Part shown: piece after piece, positions 12,161 through 23,700 of the stretch
Layout of the letters: each line of letters begins with the position of its first letter
Position numbering within the stretch: position 1 is the first letter of the stretch
From: Tetraselmis striata
Lineage: Eukaryota > Chlorophyta > Chlorodendrophyceae > Chlorodendrales > Chlorodendraceae
DNA length: 64,000 bases
Reading direction: 5' to 3'
NCBI GenBank assembly: GCA_006384855.1
Contig: VCJN01001422.1
Span: forward strand, 1 to 64,000
Translations under genes and position numbers: made by a program
Notes under the pieces: generated by a model
What the model was told of the DNA's origin: nothing
What the model saw: only the letters and a program-made list of their open reading frames with translations
Databases searched by the model: none

Positions 12161-14509
12161 CTTGCCGCTAATGTGTCGGTGCACCTGGACACGTCACATC
12201 TTGATGTTCTATCCCGGCGAATATACCGTTAATAAATATGTTAGGTAGGATAGGGTAAACATCGCACCCCTGTTGGGGGCCACGCTCTATGGTTATGGGG
12301 TCTGATAGTATTCCTAGGGCCACCCATGTCTTAATTCGTAACACATGGTTCGTATATAAGTTTCAATGAAGGTAAGCATATGACATGTAACTCATATATA
12401 TGGCTTGTAGTTTCAGGAATAAAAGCTTGTGAGGTGCGGTGCCATATGCCTTCCCAGAGATCGATTAATCCCGCATACGTGAGTAGACCTACCGCTTATC
12501 GGCGACGACCCGCGATATCGATCGTCGGCGAAGTTGGCGACTTGCACCCCCGCGTTATTCGATCGCGCTAGAGTGTTATTATCAAATTAGTTGCGCAATG
12601 TTATAAATGAATAGTCGATCATGTTTCTGACCCTTTACGAGCGGACCCGGGCGGCGCCATAATTCGCGTTTTTGCGCGCCTTTCTAACGAGGGGCCGCGG
12701 CCGGGACATCACCTTCCGTCACAGCGGACGACCGGTCCACTCTCCTTTGCTGCGGCACGCTCCATCAAGTGCACCACAGCAAAATTGCGGTATTTTTTGC
12801 CGCGCATGGTGGTGGTCTTCCGCCATCGCACCATGTACGGTGAGCGTAGCCTTTGGGATCCCCTCTCGAGGAGCCCCGTAAGGGTTCGTATGATTGTTGG
12901 AAACCTGCCGCATGCGACGGGAATCCTCGTGCCTACATACGGACAAGTTGCTGATTATTCGCCAGTGAGAAGCAGACGCAAAGCCGCAGCGCTTCCCCAC
13001 TCAGCGGAACAAGGGCCAAGCCCTTCGCTCGGCCGTGCCGACCAACCGTAAACCATGGCTGCCCTCCCTTGGGCATGCAATGGCGCGATTAGCGCTGGCG
13101 CCCATTCGGCGGTGGTGCCGGGGTGCGCTCTTTTCGGGGCGCGTTATTGCCGGCACATGCGCGCGGATTACTGTACATGCGTGCGATCGGCGACACATCC
13201 CTGTCCCTTTGCCAAGGGCCAAGCCTATGTTTATTGGCAAATGGCTTCTCAGCACACACCACGGCACTCCTGCCGTCCCGCGCGCCGTGCATCACGACGC
13301 CGATTCGAACAGAGCCGGCAGAACGACAAGGCGTTCTGTCCGGCCTTCCTGTGACCCCATCGCGCCAACTTTTGAACTCACGAATCCCCGGTTATATGGG
13401 ATATCGCGTCCGCCGCAACGTCGACCACCGGCGAGCAGCTAGGGTGAAGAGCCGCGTACGTTCCCAACTGGATCGCGCGGAGGCTTCGCGTACCGTTTCT
13501 CAATGGGCACGCTCCCATGGATGTGCACGGTACAACAGCATCTCCCTGTCCGTCCGCTACACCCGCTCCGCGGCTGATAATTAGGTTGACCGACCCAATC
13601 TCGGAATCGACCGTGACGACTAGCAGTTCAACCCGCTTCTTTTCTAGTCCCTCAATACCGCATGGGGGCCGTACTGTGTTGCTATGCCATGCTACTTCGC
13701 GACGATCGAAAACGCCCAGCTCCCCCCATTCAACGCTAGCTGCGAGGCGGTCGACTGCCTAATCTCCTAATCTCCCAATCTCCCAATCTCCTCCTTTACC
13801 TCCCGGATGATGCGCGGTGTTGCGAGCGCGACTAGGGCAACCCACCCCTAATAACATGTGCTCATGGACCTTGTCCTGAAACTCGAGTCTAGTTGTGCAG
13901 CTGTCGTTGTCGCCCCCTGCTGGCCTTACCGCGCATGGTTCCAACGAATCTCGGAAATATGCTCCGATTGGCGCATCTGGAAACCTCGCAACGGCATGTT
14001 CGCCCTTGGCCGCACTGGCGGTCGCCCCTTAGTTGGGCCGCCACGTTGGCACGTCGTTGCCTTCCGCATCCATGACCGTGACCCCCCCCCCCCCCCCCCC
14101 CCCCCGCACCCCCCACCCCCCGCCCTTCTCCCGGTTGGCTTGCTTCTGCCGGCGTTCTTACGTCGGCAAACCAGACATTTCTTGTGAAATACTCTAAACT
14201 AGTTTATGGGGTTTCCGCACCTTTACGAATTACGAGCGGACCCGGCCGGCGCCGCAATGCGCTATTGCGTGCGCTTGACGCGGGGCCGGCCGGGACTACC
14301 ACCTGCCCTCACGGCGGACGACCGGTCCAATCTCCTTGGCTGTGGCACGATCCATCGACCGCACCATAGTCCCCCCCCCCCCGCCCCCTTCGCGGGTTTG
14401 TGTGCACGCAAACTCCCGGTTTGAAAAATGTGTAACCAGAACTGGAATTCTTCGGCAAACCAGAGGTTTCTTGTGAAACGACGATGATGACGATATTCAA
14501 AGTTGTGCT
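12161..14509. repeat. Unassigned region with diverged direct repeats
   Basis: Segments 12640-12790 and 14218-14370 are diverged direct copies; both contain CGAGCGGACCCGG, GGCCGGGAC and GCGGACGACCGGTCCA. A second short repeat, CGGCAAACCAGA followed by TTTCTTGTGAAA, occurs at 14162 and 14453. A 24-base C run is at 14082-14105. ORFs between (for example 13123-13584) have no recognisable motif. The arrangement could be a collapsed LTR element, but no RT or integrase is seen. Confidence 0.4.
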
Positions 14510-16030
14510 TTTTTTTTCCGCCCCCGGGACAGAAATGGCAGTGAAACCTTTGCAGCGTCTCTACGACGGCCGTTTAGGCAGCAATCCAGTTACGGAAATT
14601 CCTGGGTAGGCCACGCTCCGTTATAGTCATCAAGCAAATTGCCGAAGCATTCTGCAAGACTAATTAGAGGCCAGTGACGGAATATCCAACACTTTTGGAT
14701 CGCCGTCTAAAACACTGCCATGAAAATACCCAGCACTTACCACGAAAGGTCCGCCCTACCCGTTTGGGCGTCGGCCCATTCGAGTAATGCGAGTTGGGCA
14801 GGCAAGCATTTCGGGAGCAAAGCATTTCGGGAGTACGATACATGTGCAACAAAGAAGGCAATGTGAGGGAGGGCCCGACGCCATAGCTGGGAAAAATCCC
14901 ATTCCCAGTAAAATCCAGGGCGCCGTGAAGGGAGGGGGGGACCCCGCCCAAAATAAAGGCAGTTAAGTCCTCGGGTGCTGACGCAATAACCTGACTACTA
15001 ATAGAATCCGTGAACTCCGGAACTAACAACCCAAAACTATGACGGTGATACCCCCACCGCGGGCACTCCACCAACATATGTTCGATAGTCTCAGATTCAC
15101 CTCCGCCACATGCAGGGCAGTCTTCCATGAACCGCTCAGGCATGGCATGAATCCGGGCCAATCGGCGGGCAGTGGGAATTACTCGGGTGCGTAATTGTAT
15201 CATCATGTGCAGCCCGGCCACAACCCCTGCGGGGACACCCACACCGTACTATGGCAACGGGTTTGACGCATAGGACGCCTGGACATATATACCCCAGGTT
15301 GCGTGCCGACGATTCATAAATATCTGGAGTATAACGATGCCGGCGATTCGTAACGCGCCCACACCGATGCTTTAACTAGTTTAACGGCATCGCGCGCGGC
15401 TAGTGACCACCACTCAACTGGAAGGTGCGCCCCCTCAGCTAGCCCTACGTTCGCCCTAGCTAGTCGAGCTATCCGCCCCACAGTCCCCGACGTCCACGTG
15501 TTAGGGCGCGCCCGACTTCGCTGATCTACTAAATGGGTTATGCATGTATTCAAGTCGGATGCTTTAAGGAACGCCCGAGCCCGGCCGCAGCGGTCGTAGC
15601 CTCTATTGACGCAATATTTAACTCATGATGCACCGATGCACCGAGCCCGGCCGCATCATCGGTGCAGTGGCCACCCCATGGGAGTTTTTACCCACCCCAA
15701 TGAGGCACCGCAAGCACTGATTGAGTACGGTTTGTAATTTATTCGCGCCGCTAGTTCTATCCATGCCCCATACTTCACACCAGTAAGTTAAAACCGGCAG
15801 TACACACTCAGGCCATAAAGGCAGACATACGCACATTTATAGGAATTATGTCCCGCCCACCGACTAATAGTTACCGAATCGAGCGCCTCAATGGCGCGCT
15901 TACCCTTCTTAACCCGGTCGCCTACTATGTGTTGCATACCTAAATCCGACTTAATGAACTTACTCAAATACCTATATTCATTTACAACCGGTGCCCGTTG
16001 CCCCCCAAGCTGCCATCGGGCAGCTTATTC
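14510..16030 (-). pseudogene. 5'-truncated LINE (non-LTR retrotransposon) ORF2 remnant
   Basis: On the minus strand the order is an RT-thumb-like segment at about 16027-15850 (NEYRYLSKFIKSDLGMQH), then 15836-15618 with VLTYWCEVWG and KLQTVLNQCLRCLIGVGK, then 15553-15314, then 15242-14664, which carries the C-terminal zinc knuckle CPACGGGESETIEHMLVECP (C-x2-C, H-x4-C). These are hallmarks of the region after the polymerase core in LINE ORF2. Frame changes and stops separate the blocks and the catalytic RT motifs are absent. A run of nine A on the minus strand at about 14510-14518 may be the remnant poly(A) tail. Its upstream end stops next to the 16060 inverted repeat. Confidence 0.8.
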
Positions 16031-16059
16031 GCGTAACGCGGTCTCGTCGGAATATCGGC

Positions 16060-16090
16060 CAACAGTAATTTAACCCATTTTGCGCCGTGG
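16060..16090 (+). repeat. Left terminal inverted repeat
   Basis: Reads CAACAGTAATTTAACCCATT and continues TTGCGCCGTGG; it pairs with the complement of 28290-28320 at 27 of 31 positions. Similarity weakens inward, though both ends then share a TAGGGTTTG word. Confidence 0.6.
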
Positions 16091-16258
16091 AATTCATTTT
16101 GCACCGTAGGGTTTGTCTATACCCTAGTTCCCGGGTTATACTATCACTACTTAAGACTCACTGGTGATGTAGCTTGGGTTTGTAGACCTTGGGTGCAGTG
16201 CAGCATTCCACAGCATGAAGGCCAGCCGCGACGCATATCCAATGTTGGTTTTGGAGCA

Positions 16259-16277
16259 TTTTGTCCAAAATGGGACA
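16259..16277. promoter_or_regulatory. Subterminal TTTTGTCC...GGGACAA motif
   Basis: An imperfect inverted pair, TTTTGTCC then GGGACAA, downstream of gene A's stop and 170 bp inside the left end. It matches the palindromes at 16931 and 16981 and those near the right end, so it may be a protein-binding site of the element. Confidence 0.4.
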
Positions 16278-16329
16278 AGATGAGGCAATGAAATCAATAT
16301 TTATTATGATTATTACATCCAGCGGCTAG

Positions 16330-19300
16330 CTAGCCACAAGACGTTGCTGATAGTTTATTCGTTGAGCATCCCCAACTCAAGCAAGTCCTTCTTCGTGGCT
16401 GCATTAAACTTGACGACTCCGCCGGGTTTGCGTTGCGCTGGGGTGGTTGACATGACGTGGACGCAGTTGTTTCGTGGCTGGCTGATTTGCCACCAGTTTG
16501 CGCATATGTCTTCACGACTTGGACGCTTTTACCGTACCACTTCTTTCTGACCATGGTGCCGTCCTCGTTGAACACCTCTCGACTTCCCGACGCGTCGTGG
16601 ATGGCCTTCGCGTACGATAGGGGGACGGCTTCAACAAGCTTCCAAGGAAGCGTCAGGCACTTCTCCCAGCTTGTGTCAACTGGCTTCTTCCCTCCTTTTG
16701 TCTGCGCGTACAACCATAGGGGCATAAGGGGTTTGCCCTTTGCATCGGCATGGAAGGGCTCGTATACGGCCACGGTCAACGTGTCTTCGGTAGTCTCGCG
16801 CGACTTCACAAGCCCGATGACGAATCTCGACTCCCAATCACCAAGAGTTTCAGGACACTTGTCTTCCTCATGCACCTAACGATGACCAAGACCGCGAGCT
16901 ATGTTAGTCCCGAGCGACACGCCACGCCATTTTTGTCCCAGCTGGGACAAAATAACAAGCAAGGTAGAAGAACCAAATTGTTTTGTCCCGTAAAGGACAA
17001 AAATGACAAACAATGGGACTCACATCGGAGACGTCGATGACAACGAGGTTCGAGCCCTTTGCATCGCTGGGCGATGTGTTGTCATGAAGCCTCTCCTTGG
17101 CGCCGGCGTGAACTCCCCGGAAGGCGCTGTCATCTTGAAGCACTTGAGCATGAACCTCGGCTTCCACGCGAGCGGCTTCGGCATTGTTGAGGTCTGCGTT
17201 GGTAGCCATCGTGTGACGTGCCTCAGCAGGCGCGGTCTGCCCGTGCTCGCGCAAGAAGTCGTCAACTTCCTCTTTCCGTTGCGGCCAGAACCCGGAGAAA
17301 GCTGCCGAAGGAGCAGTTTGCATCTCATCCAAGTCGTCGAGCAGATTCTTCCAGCTCTCGCGCTCGACTGGGGAGAAGTGCCACTGGACCGCCAGGTCCG
17401 TGATGTACGACCTGACCTTCTTGAAATCATCCAAGTACCTCTGGACCTTCACCGCGTCGGGCTTCTTTTTGTCGCAGAGAGCGTACAAAAGGGGCCTGCC
17501 CGCACGAATCTCGGGCGTCCCAGTTGGCGCGCTCTTCAAGATCTGCACGGGCTCCGAAAGCGGTGTGTTGGACCACAAGGCGGTGCGCAACGAGCCGCCA
17601 GACGCGGCGGCGTCGTCACGGGTGAACTCGAATTTGTGCGGCTTACTGATGTCCTGAATGTGGTCTTGGAAATGGGGCCTTAACCACTCAGAGAAGTCGA
17701 GGGAGAATGAGAGCTCAGCAATCTCCGGAGTGGGCGAGAATGCCTTCGCCACCAAGTCAAGAAAGGCCTCGATTGTGTAGGCGGAGCTGCGAGATAGCGC
17801 AAGACTGATGCGGCTGAAGATCTGGTCAACCCGTTCGTGAGTGTGCCCGACAGGCAAGAAGACCAAATGAATGACGTCGCAGATGCCGATAGACACAAGC
17901 CAATTGCAGAGGGCCGCCACGTTCCTATTCTTGTTCTCCCTGACGGTGTTGTCCATCTGGATTCTGATGTACGGAATCTTTCTACCACGGTGTTGAATTT
18001 CCTGCATCGCAGACAAGCTTTCATCAGTCCATGGCTACCGGACAACCACGGCGAACCTATCGGGAGGCTAACGAGCTCACCTTCATGATCGTGATCCATA
18101 TCAGAGTGCACGTCGTGGACGAATCGTGGGGGATGGTGTTGGTGTAGTAGTAGATGTCGTCCGGGCGGTATCCGTCGTACTTCACACAGGTGAGGTGGTA
18201 CTTGAGGAGCATGTCGGGCTTCACAGTCTTGGGGATGCGAACCCAGTGAGGCAGCAGGGTCTTCGCGGAGTCCATGCTATCAATTTCGAAGAAGAAGAAG
18301 TTTCCATGGCCAAGGCGCGACTGGAAGACGGCGTTGTTCAGATCCCTTCGTTCCTGGCGCACTCTCTCGAGGTGTACCTTCTGCTCAGCTCTGACCTGAC
18401 GCCTCACCAGCTGCTGATGTTGACGGTGCACTTGACGTTCCTCTGGCGTCATGTCCTTTGTGCAAATCTCGCGAGCTTGGTCTCTGAGTGCTTTGCCCGC
18501 CGCGCATATGGGACAGTGGCTGAATCGCTTCACCTTCGGCGTGGTGACATCCGGGAAGTCTTCCTTCCAAGTCCGGCGGAAAGTGTCGAACGATGCGAGC
18601 TTCACTTCGCTCTCGGTAGCCAAATCTACAAAGGGGCAGGGGCGTGATATGTCGGTATACAAATAAGGTCTCATAATGCGAGACAGAAAAGTTCGGTCTG
18701 AAGTGGGTCGAAATAATTATATCGGTAGTGGGTGAATAATTCTGTAATCAGCATGGCGAAACAATCTGTCAACAGTGTGACGAAACGGTATGTCAGTAGT
18801 GGGACAAAACCGTATCTCAGCAGTGGGACAAGACGTTCTCTCTGCAGTGGGACGATATCGGCTAATTATGTGGGACAAATACTTTTGCGGTCGGTGGGAC
18901 GAAACGGTATGCCATGAGCGGTGCGAAACGTTCTGTCATCAGTGGGACGAAATCGGTCCGGCGTCGGTGGGACTAAACGTTCTGGCGATAGCGGGACGAA
19001 ACGTTCTGTCATCAGTGGGACAAAACGGTTTGTCATCAGCGGGACAAAACGGTTTGTCATCAGTGGGACGAAACGGTTCGTCATCAGCGGGACAAAACGG
19101 TCTGTCAGCAGCGGGACAAAACGGTTTGTCATCAGTGGGACGAAACGGTTTGTCATCAGTGGGACGAAACGGTTTGTCATCAGTGGGACGAAACGGTTTG
19201 TCATCAGTGGGACGAAACGGTTTGTCATCAGTGGGACGAAACGGTTTGTCATCAGTGGGACGAAACGGTTTGTCATCAGTGGGACGAAACGGTTTGTCAT

Positions 19301-20221
19301 CAGTGGGACGAAACGGTTTGTCATCAGCGGGACGAAACGGTCTGTCATCAGCGGGACGAAACGGTATGTCATCAGTGGGACAAAATGGGCCTCACCACGG
19401 AGAATGGCGTTGTCGTCCTCGGCCCACGACTTGTAGTAGTAGTAGACGCAAATCTTGGTCATCCAGGGAGGTAGGTGCTTCTTGAAGGTCTCGCTGTTTC
19501 CGTCATGAAAAGGCATGATCTCGACGTGACCGAGGTCATCCGAGAAGAAGTGCTCGAGAAACATGCGCACATGCTCCCTCGGTCCGGTCTGTCTGCTCTC
19601 GTATTGCTTGCGCTGCCTGATGTACGTGGGTTCGTTATCCACCACCGACCGCTGGATCACGAGACGTCTGTGTTTCGAGACCTGATGCAAGACCTCCCAC
19701 GCACGCCCACACGTGTAGATGGGGCCGCGATGATCGAAAGATCGCAAGTAGCCACCGTGATCGAACATGTAATCGAACTTGTCGGATGCCGACTCGTAGC
19801 CACCCCTGAGAACCTGAGCGAGCCGGTCAAAGGAGCGGTTCTGATTGCCAGAGTATACGGTCAACGCACGGTCCAACACGGCATCAACGAGGGCCTCTCC
19901 GCACTGTGTGTATAGCTTGTGCACGCACTTGCGCGAACAGCATGGCGACTGCTCGCTAGCCTCCTTGGCGAGCATGAGGCGGATACAATCGCGAGAGGTG
20001 CGCTTGCTGATCAGAGACGAGACCTTGCCATTACCGCTTTCGGCGACCTCATCGCAGCCCTTGCCCCACGTGTACTTCCTTTTCTCAGGCTCCTTACGAT
20101 CAGTCGCACGCGCGTCGCAATCACACGAGTATCCACTGCGGCACGAACACAGCGGTAATGTAACTGTAGTGTCCGACGCGCCGGATCCTGGAGAAGAGGC
20201 CATGCTTTCGACCGCCGCCAT
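16330..20221 (-). CDS. DUF7869-type protein (putative transposase/recombinase)
   Basis: Four exons fit with phases conserved: 20221-19396, 18625-18081, 18001-17024 and 16875-16330, about 960 aa. The diagnostic block in exon 3 reads QMDNTVRENKNRNV then FLPVGHTHERVDQIFSRI, which I recognise as the DUF7869 family, multi-copy in algae, plants and invertebrates. A Cys cluster lies near the N-terminus (CSCRSGYSCDCD) and a C-x2-C pair in exon 2 (HCPICAAGK). The conserved D, E and H residues suggest a nuclease-like fold, which is inference. The start at 20221 (MAAVESM) avoids a poly-C tract upstream. Intron 1 (18626-19395) is mostly minisatellite. In exon 4 the frame probably slips near 16500: a better C-terminus (TKKDLLELGMLNE, TAA at 16356-16358) lies in another frame. 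Confidence 0.75.
16931..17002. promoter_or_regulatory. Two GTCC/GGAC palindromes in intron 3 of gene A
   Basis: A perfect 22-bp palindrome, TTTTGTCCCAG plus its complement, lies at 16931-16952. A second, TTTTGTCC-CGTAAA-GGACAAAA, lies at 16981-17002. Both resemble the array unit and the subterminal motifs, so they are candidate binding sites for a dimeric protein. Confidence 0.5.
18730..19390. repeat. 24-bp minisatellite, array 1 (intron 1 of gene A)
   Basis: About 27 units. The part from about 18996 is regular (unit GTTTGTCATCAGTGGGACGA then AACG); the part before is degenerate, still with CAGTGGGAC spacing. The array occupies most of a 770-bp intron and is antisense to gene A. The unit is a multiple of three with no stop in most frames, giving long meaningless ORFs with RFVPLMTN or SVGRNGLS repeats. 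Confidence 0.92.
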
Positions 20222-20766
20222 GCAGCGCGGGGCGAGTGGGTGGGGGGGGGGGGGGGGGGGGGAGGACTGTGATCTGTGGTGAGGAAGAGTGACGGCCGAT
20301 GACCGTTCTCGGACGGGCCGTTGACCGGGGTGCATAATATCCAGGTACGGGTCAAAATAATTGATGACTCAAATACCGTGCTATTTCGTGCTTCTTTCGT
20401 ATGTCGGAAATAGTTCTATACTAGTAAGTACACCCGAATCCAATCCAAGGAATATATCATCCCATGAAGGAATATTATTGCCACGCCACTGTACTCTCGT
20501 ACCGTTATGACTCTCGAGTAGGGAATATTTTATCTTCCAGTAATAGTAATATATAGTCGCAGTAGTTAGCCCTGTATATTCGTCGCGGTGCAAAATACAT
20601 GAACCTGATGACGACGACGAGGTACACTATAGTGTGCGCACGCGCGCCGTTGGTCCAGCAGGGGTCAGAGCGGCGGCAGACGGAAACCACGTCATTTCCA
20701 CCTCTCCCTCACCGCTTCCCACCAAGAAACACGCTCATCTACCGCGTCAACCTACCTACCGCCAGA
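20222..20766. promoter_or_regulatory. Divergent intergenic region between genes A and B
   Basis: A 545-bp gap separates the two start codons and must hold both promoters. A 21-base G tract at 20242-20262 is C on the gene A transcript side. AT-rich sequence at 20340-20600 is the likely core-promoter zone, but I see no decisive TATA box. Confidence 0.45.
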
Positions 20767-23700
20767 ATGGCGCCGAAGAAGAACGAGCCTGCCAAGGACA
20801 AGGAAGACAAGGACGACGCCACCCCAGGTGAGTTGCGCGCGCGTACAGTAGCTGCCTGCCTGCTCGACGCGTGATACGGCCAGATCTAGCGAGTTCGGTT
20901 AGGGTTCACTGTAGAAGCGGTGTAATCTAGGACCACTCGAGGTGTAGGCAGACGAGTGGCAGCGTACAGTAGCCGCCTGCCTGCTCGACGCGTGATGCGG
21001 CCAGATCTAGCGAGTTCGGTTAGGGTTCCCTGTAGAAGCGGTGTAATCTAGGACCGCTCGAGGTGTAGGCAGACGAGTGGGAATATAAACACAAACGAGA
21101 CGAGCGGCATCAGGGTCCTGCATGGTAGTATTACGTCCCGTCGAGGCAGCTGTTGCAAGCAGTAAGGATGCTAATTGGTGGTGGGAGGGGGTGGGGGTGA
21201 AGAGCGGCCAGGGGGAACCTCTGCCTGTACTCCGCCGTAAGGAGTGGTTTAATATTAGTGTGAAGCGCAGTACTTACAGACATTACATTATTAAACCGCA
21301 GTACATAATGTATTGAAAATAGTTTTGTCATCAGTGGGACAAAACGGTTTGTCATCAGTGGGACGAAACGGTTTGTCATCAGTGGGACGAAACGGTCTGT
21401 CATCAGCGGGACGAAACGGTCTGTCATCAGTGGGACGAAACGGTTTGTCATCAGTGGGACGAAACGGTTTGTCATCAGTGGGACGAAACGGTTTGTCATC
21501 AGTGGGACGAAACGGTTTGTCATCAGTGGGACGAAACGGTTTGTCATCAGTGGGACGAAACGGTTTGTCATCAGTGGGACGAAACGGTTTGTCATCAGTG
21601 GGACGAAACGGTTTGTCATCAGTGGGACGAAACGGTTTGTCATCAGTGGGACGAAACGGTTTGTCATCAGTGGGACGAAACGGTTTGTCATCAGTGGGAC
21701 GAAACGGTTTGTCATCAGCGGGACGAAACGGTTTGTCATCAGCGGGACGAAACGTTCTGTCATCAGTGGGACGAAACGGTTTGTCATCAGTGGGACGAAA
21801 CGGTTCGTCATCAGTGGGACGAAACGGTCTGACAGGATATGATATTTTTAGGTCGAAGGTCCAAGCGGACATCAAAACCTACCGAGAAAGCAAAAGAATT
21901 CGATGCGCTCGGAGCGCTAGTCGGGAGAAAACACAAGGCGTCATCTTCTGTGCCCGAGCAGCCGGCGGCGAAGAAGAGCCGTGCAGCCTCAGCTTCTGCA
22001 GCTGGAGCCGGCGCTGAGGCATCAGGTAACCCCTGGAAACCGAGCCTTTTAGGAGGTAGGGTGCCGGCTTACGGCACGCACTCGCAAGGAGAAAGATCGG
22101 CCGCCTTGCTTTTGAGGGCCCGAATCAAGAGCGGACAAGTCCTCTCAGATGCTCAAATGCAGACAGCGCGAAGGCTAATCGATTACGAAAAACTCATGCA
22201 AGCTTACTATCAATCAGGTCCTTGCCTCTCCAATCATATAATTTTTGTGAGTGCACTGTGTCATATTGACATTGGTTGAAATCATGTGTGTTGACAGGTT
22301 CGAAAGGACGCGCACATGAGCCAGTAGCGACTAAAGCTTCAAAGGAATCCAAGGGAAAAGAAAAAGTTTCAGAAACGATTGTGACTCCAGGTAATTGTGA
22401 CTGAAAGTATCAATCCCTGCCTTTGTGAGTGCACTGTGTCATATTTACATTGTTTGAAATCATGTGTGTTGACAGGTTCGAAAGGAAGCGCACATGAGCC
22501 AGTAGCGACTCAAGCTTCAAAGGAATCCAAGGGAAAAGAAAAGGTTTCAGAGACGATTGTGACGCCAGGTAATTGTGACTTAAAGTATCAATCCCTGCCT
22601 TCTCACTCCCTTCGATTACTTTCTCGTCAATGAGTTATCTGACGTTCCAACAGGTCGTAAATTGGCGCAGGCAACCGCGTCGGAAGCAGCTGGTAGATCG
22701 GGATCCCCAGGTAAGAAAAATTACGCTTGGCTATGATGGTGTATGGCGATACCGTTCAGTAGTTAATCGTGACGCCCACTGCAGGTGTGTTGAGTACTCT
22801 CTACTCATTCTTTACAGGTTCCCCAAATCAAGGCTCTTCTTTGTCTAAAGGCCCATCTCAAGTACCGGAAACAGAGCCTGAGCCTGAAATAGAGCACACT
22901 GAGCCGGAGCCGGAGCCCGAGCCGGCGCCTGAAACAGAGCCCACTCAGATGGAGCCGGAGCCCGAGCCGGAGCCCGAGCCCACTCGGCTTGACCCGGCGC
23001 CAGAGGCCGAGCCCGAGACTCCAGCGCCGACTACCGGGCAAGCGTCTGGTTCTGGAGCCTCTGGTTCTCGAGCCCCTGTTGCCGAGGCTCCGAGAAGGGT
23101 TCCTGAATTCCTCAGTATGTGCACGGATGAAGAGGTCTTCGGCACAGAGGAAGAACAGAGGCAACGGGCGGCAGAGAAGCGAAAGCAAGCTCTCGACATC
23201 ACCGGCACTCCTGGACCCGAGAGGAAGACAAAGCTGATGACGGTCGCCTCTTACGACGACTTCTTTGACGAGAGGGACGGGTCCCAAGAAAATGACTCCT
23301 ACAGCGACTTTACCTCAAGGAGCTGGACTATCCACTGGTTCAAGAACGCAAGTGCTGAGGTAGAGATCTATTTGTACATCGAATTGCACAAGGCGAGCCT
23401 GCTGACTGGCAAGGACTTTTTCGATGATCCGAAGGGGCCACTTCTCGCGTGTATCGGAAAGATCAAGGACGTCGAGCTGGACTCGGCCGGAAACTACGAG
23501 GTGAGTAAAGCTTACATGATGTCTGAATTCGTGTCAATGTCGTGTTTTAATAAGTATTAATATTGTTATGCTTGTTACCGCAGATCTCCCTTGAACCTTA
23601 TCGCTTGACAGTGCACAAGGAGTTCAGGATCGATGTCAGCTTTGAGAGGTTGCTACTCCACGCGATCCAGCCGCCACTCTCCTTCCAGCCGCGGTTCCAG

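Noticed and set aside
18790..21875. Plus and minus ORFs with SVGRNGLS, RFVPLMTN or RPTDDKPF repeats
   Set aside because: Products of the 24-bp intronic minisatellite rather than genes, except as possible intron-retention tails.
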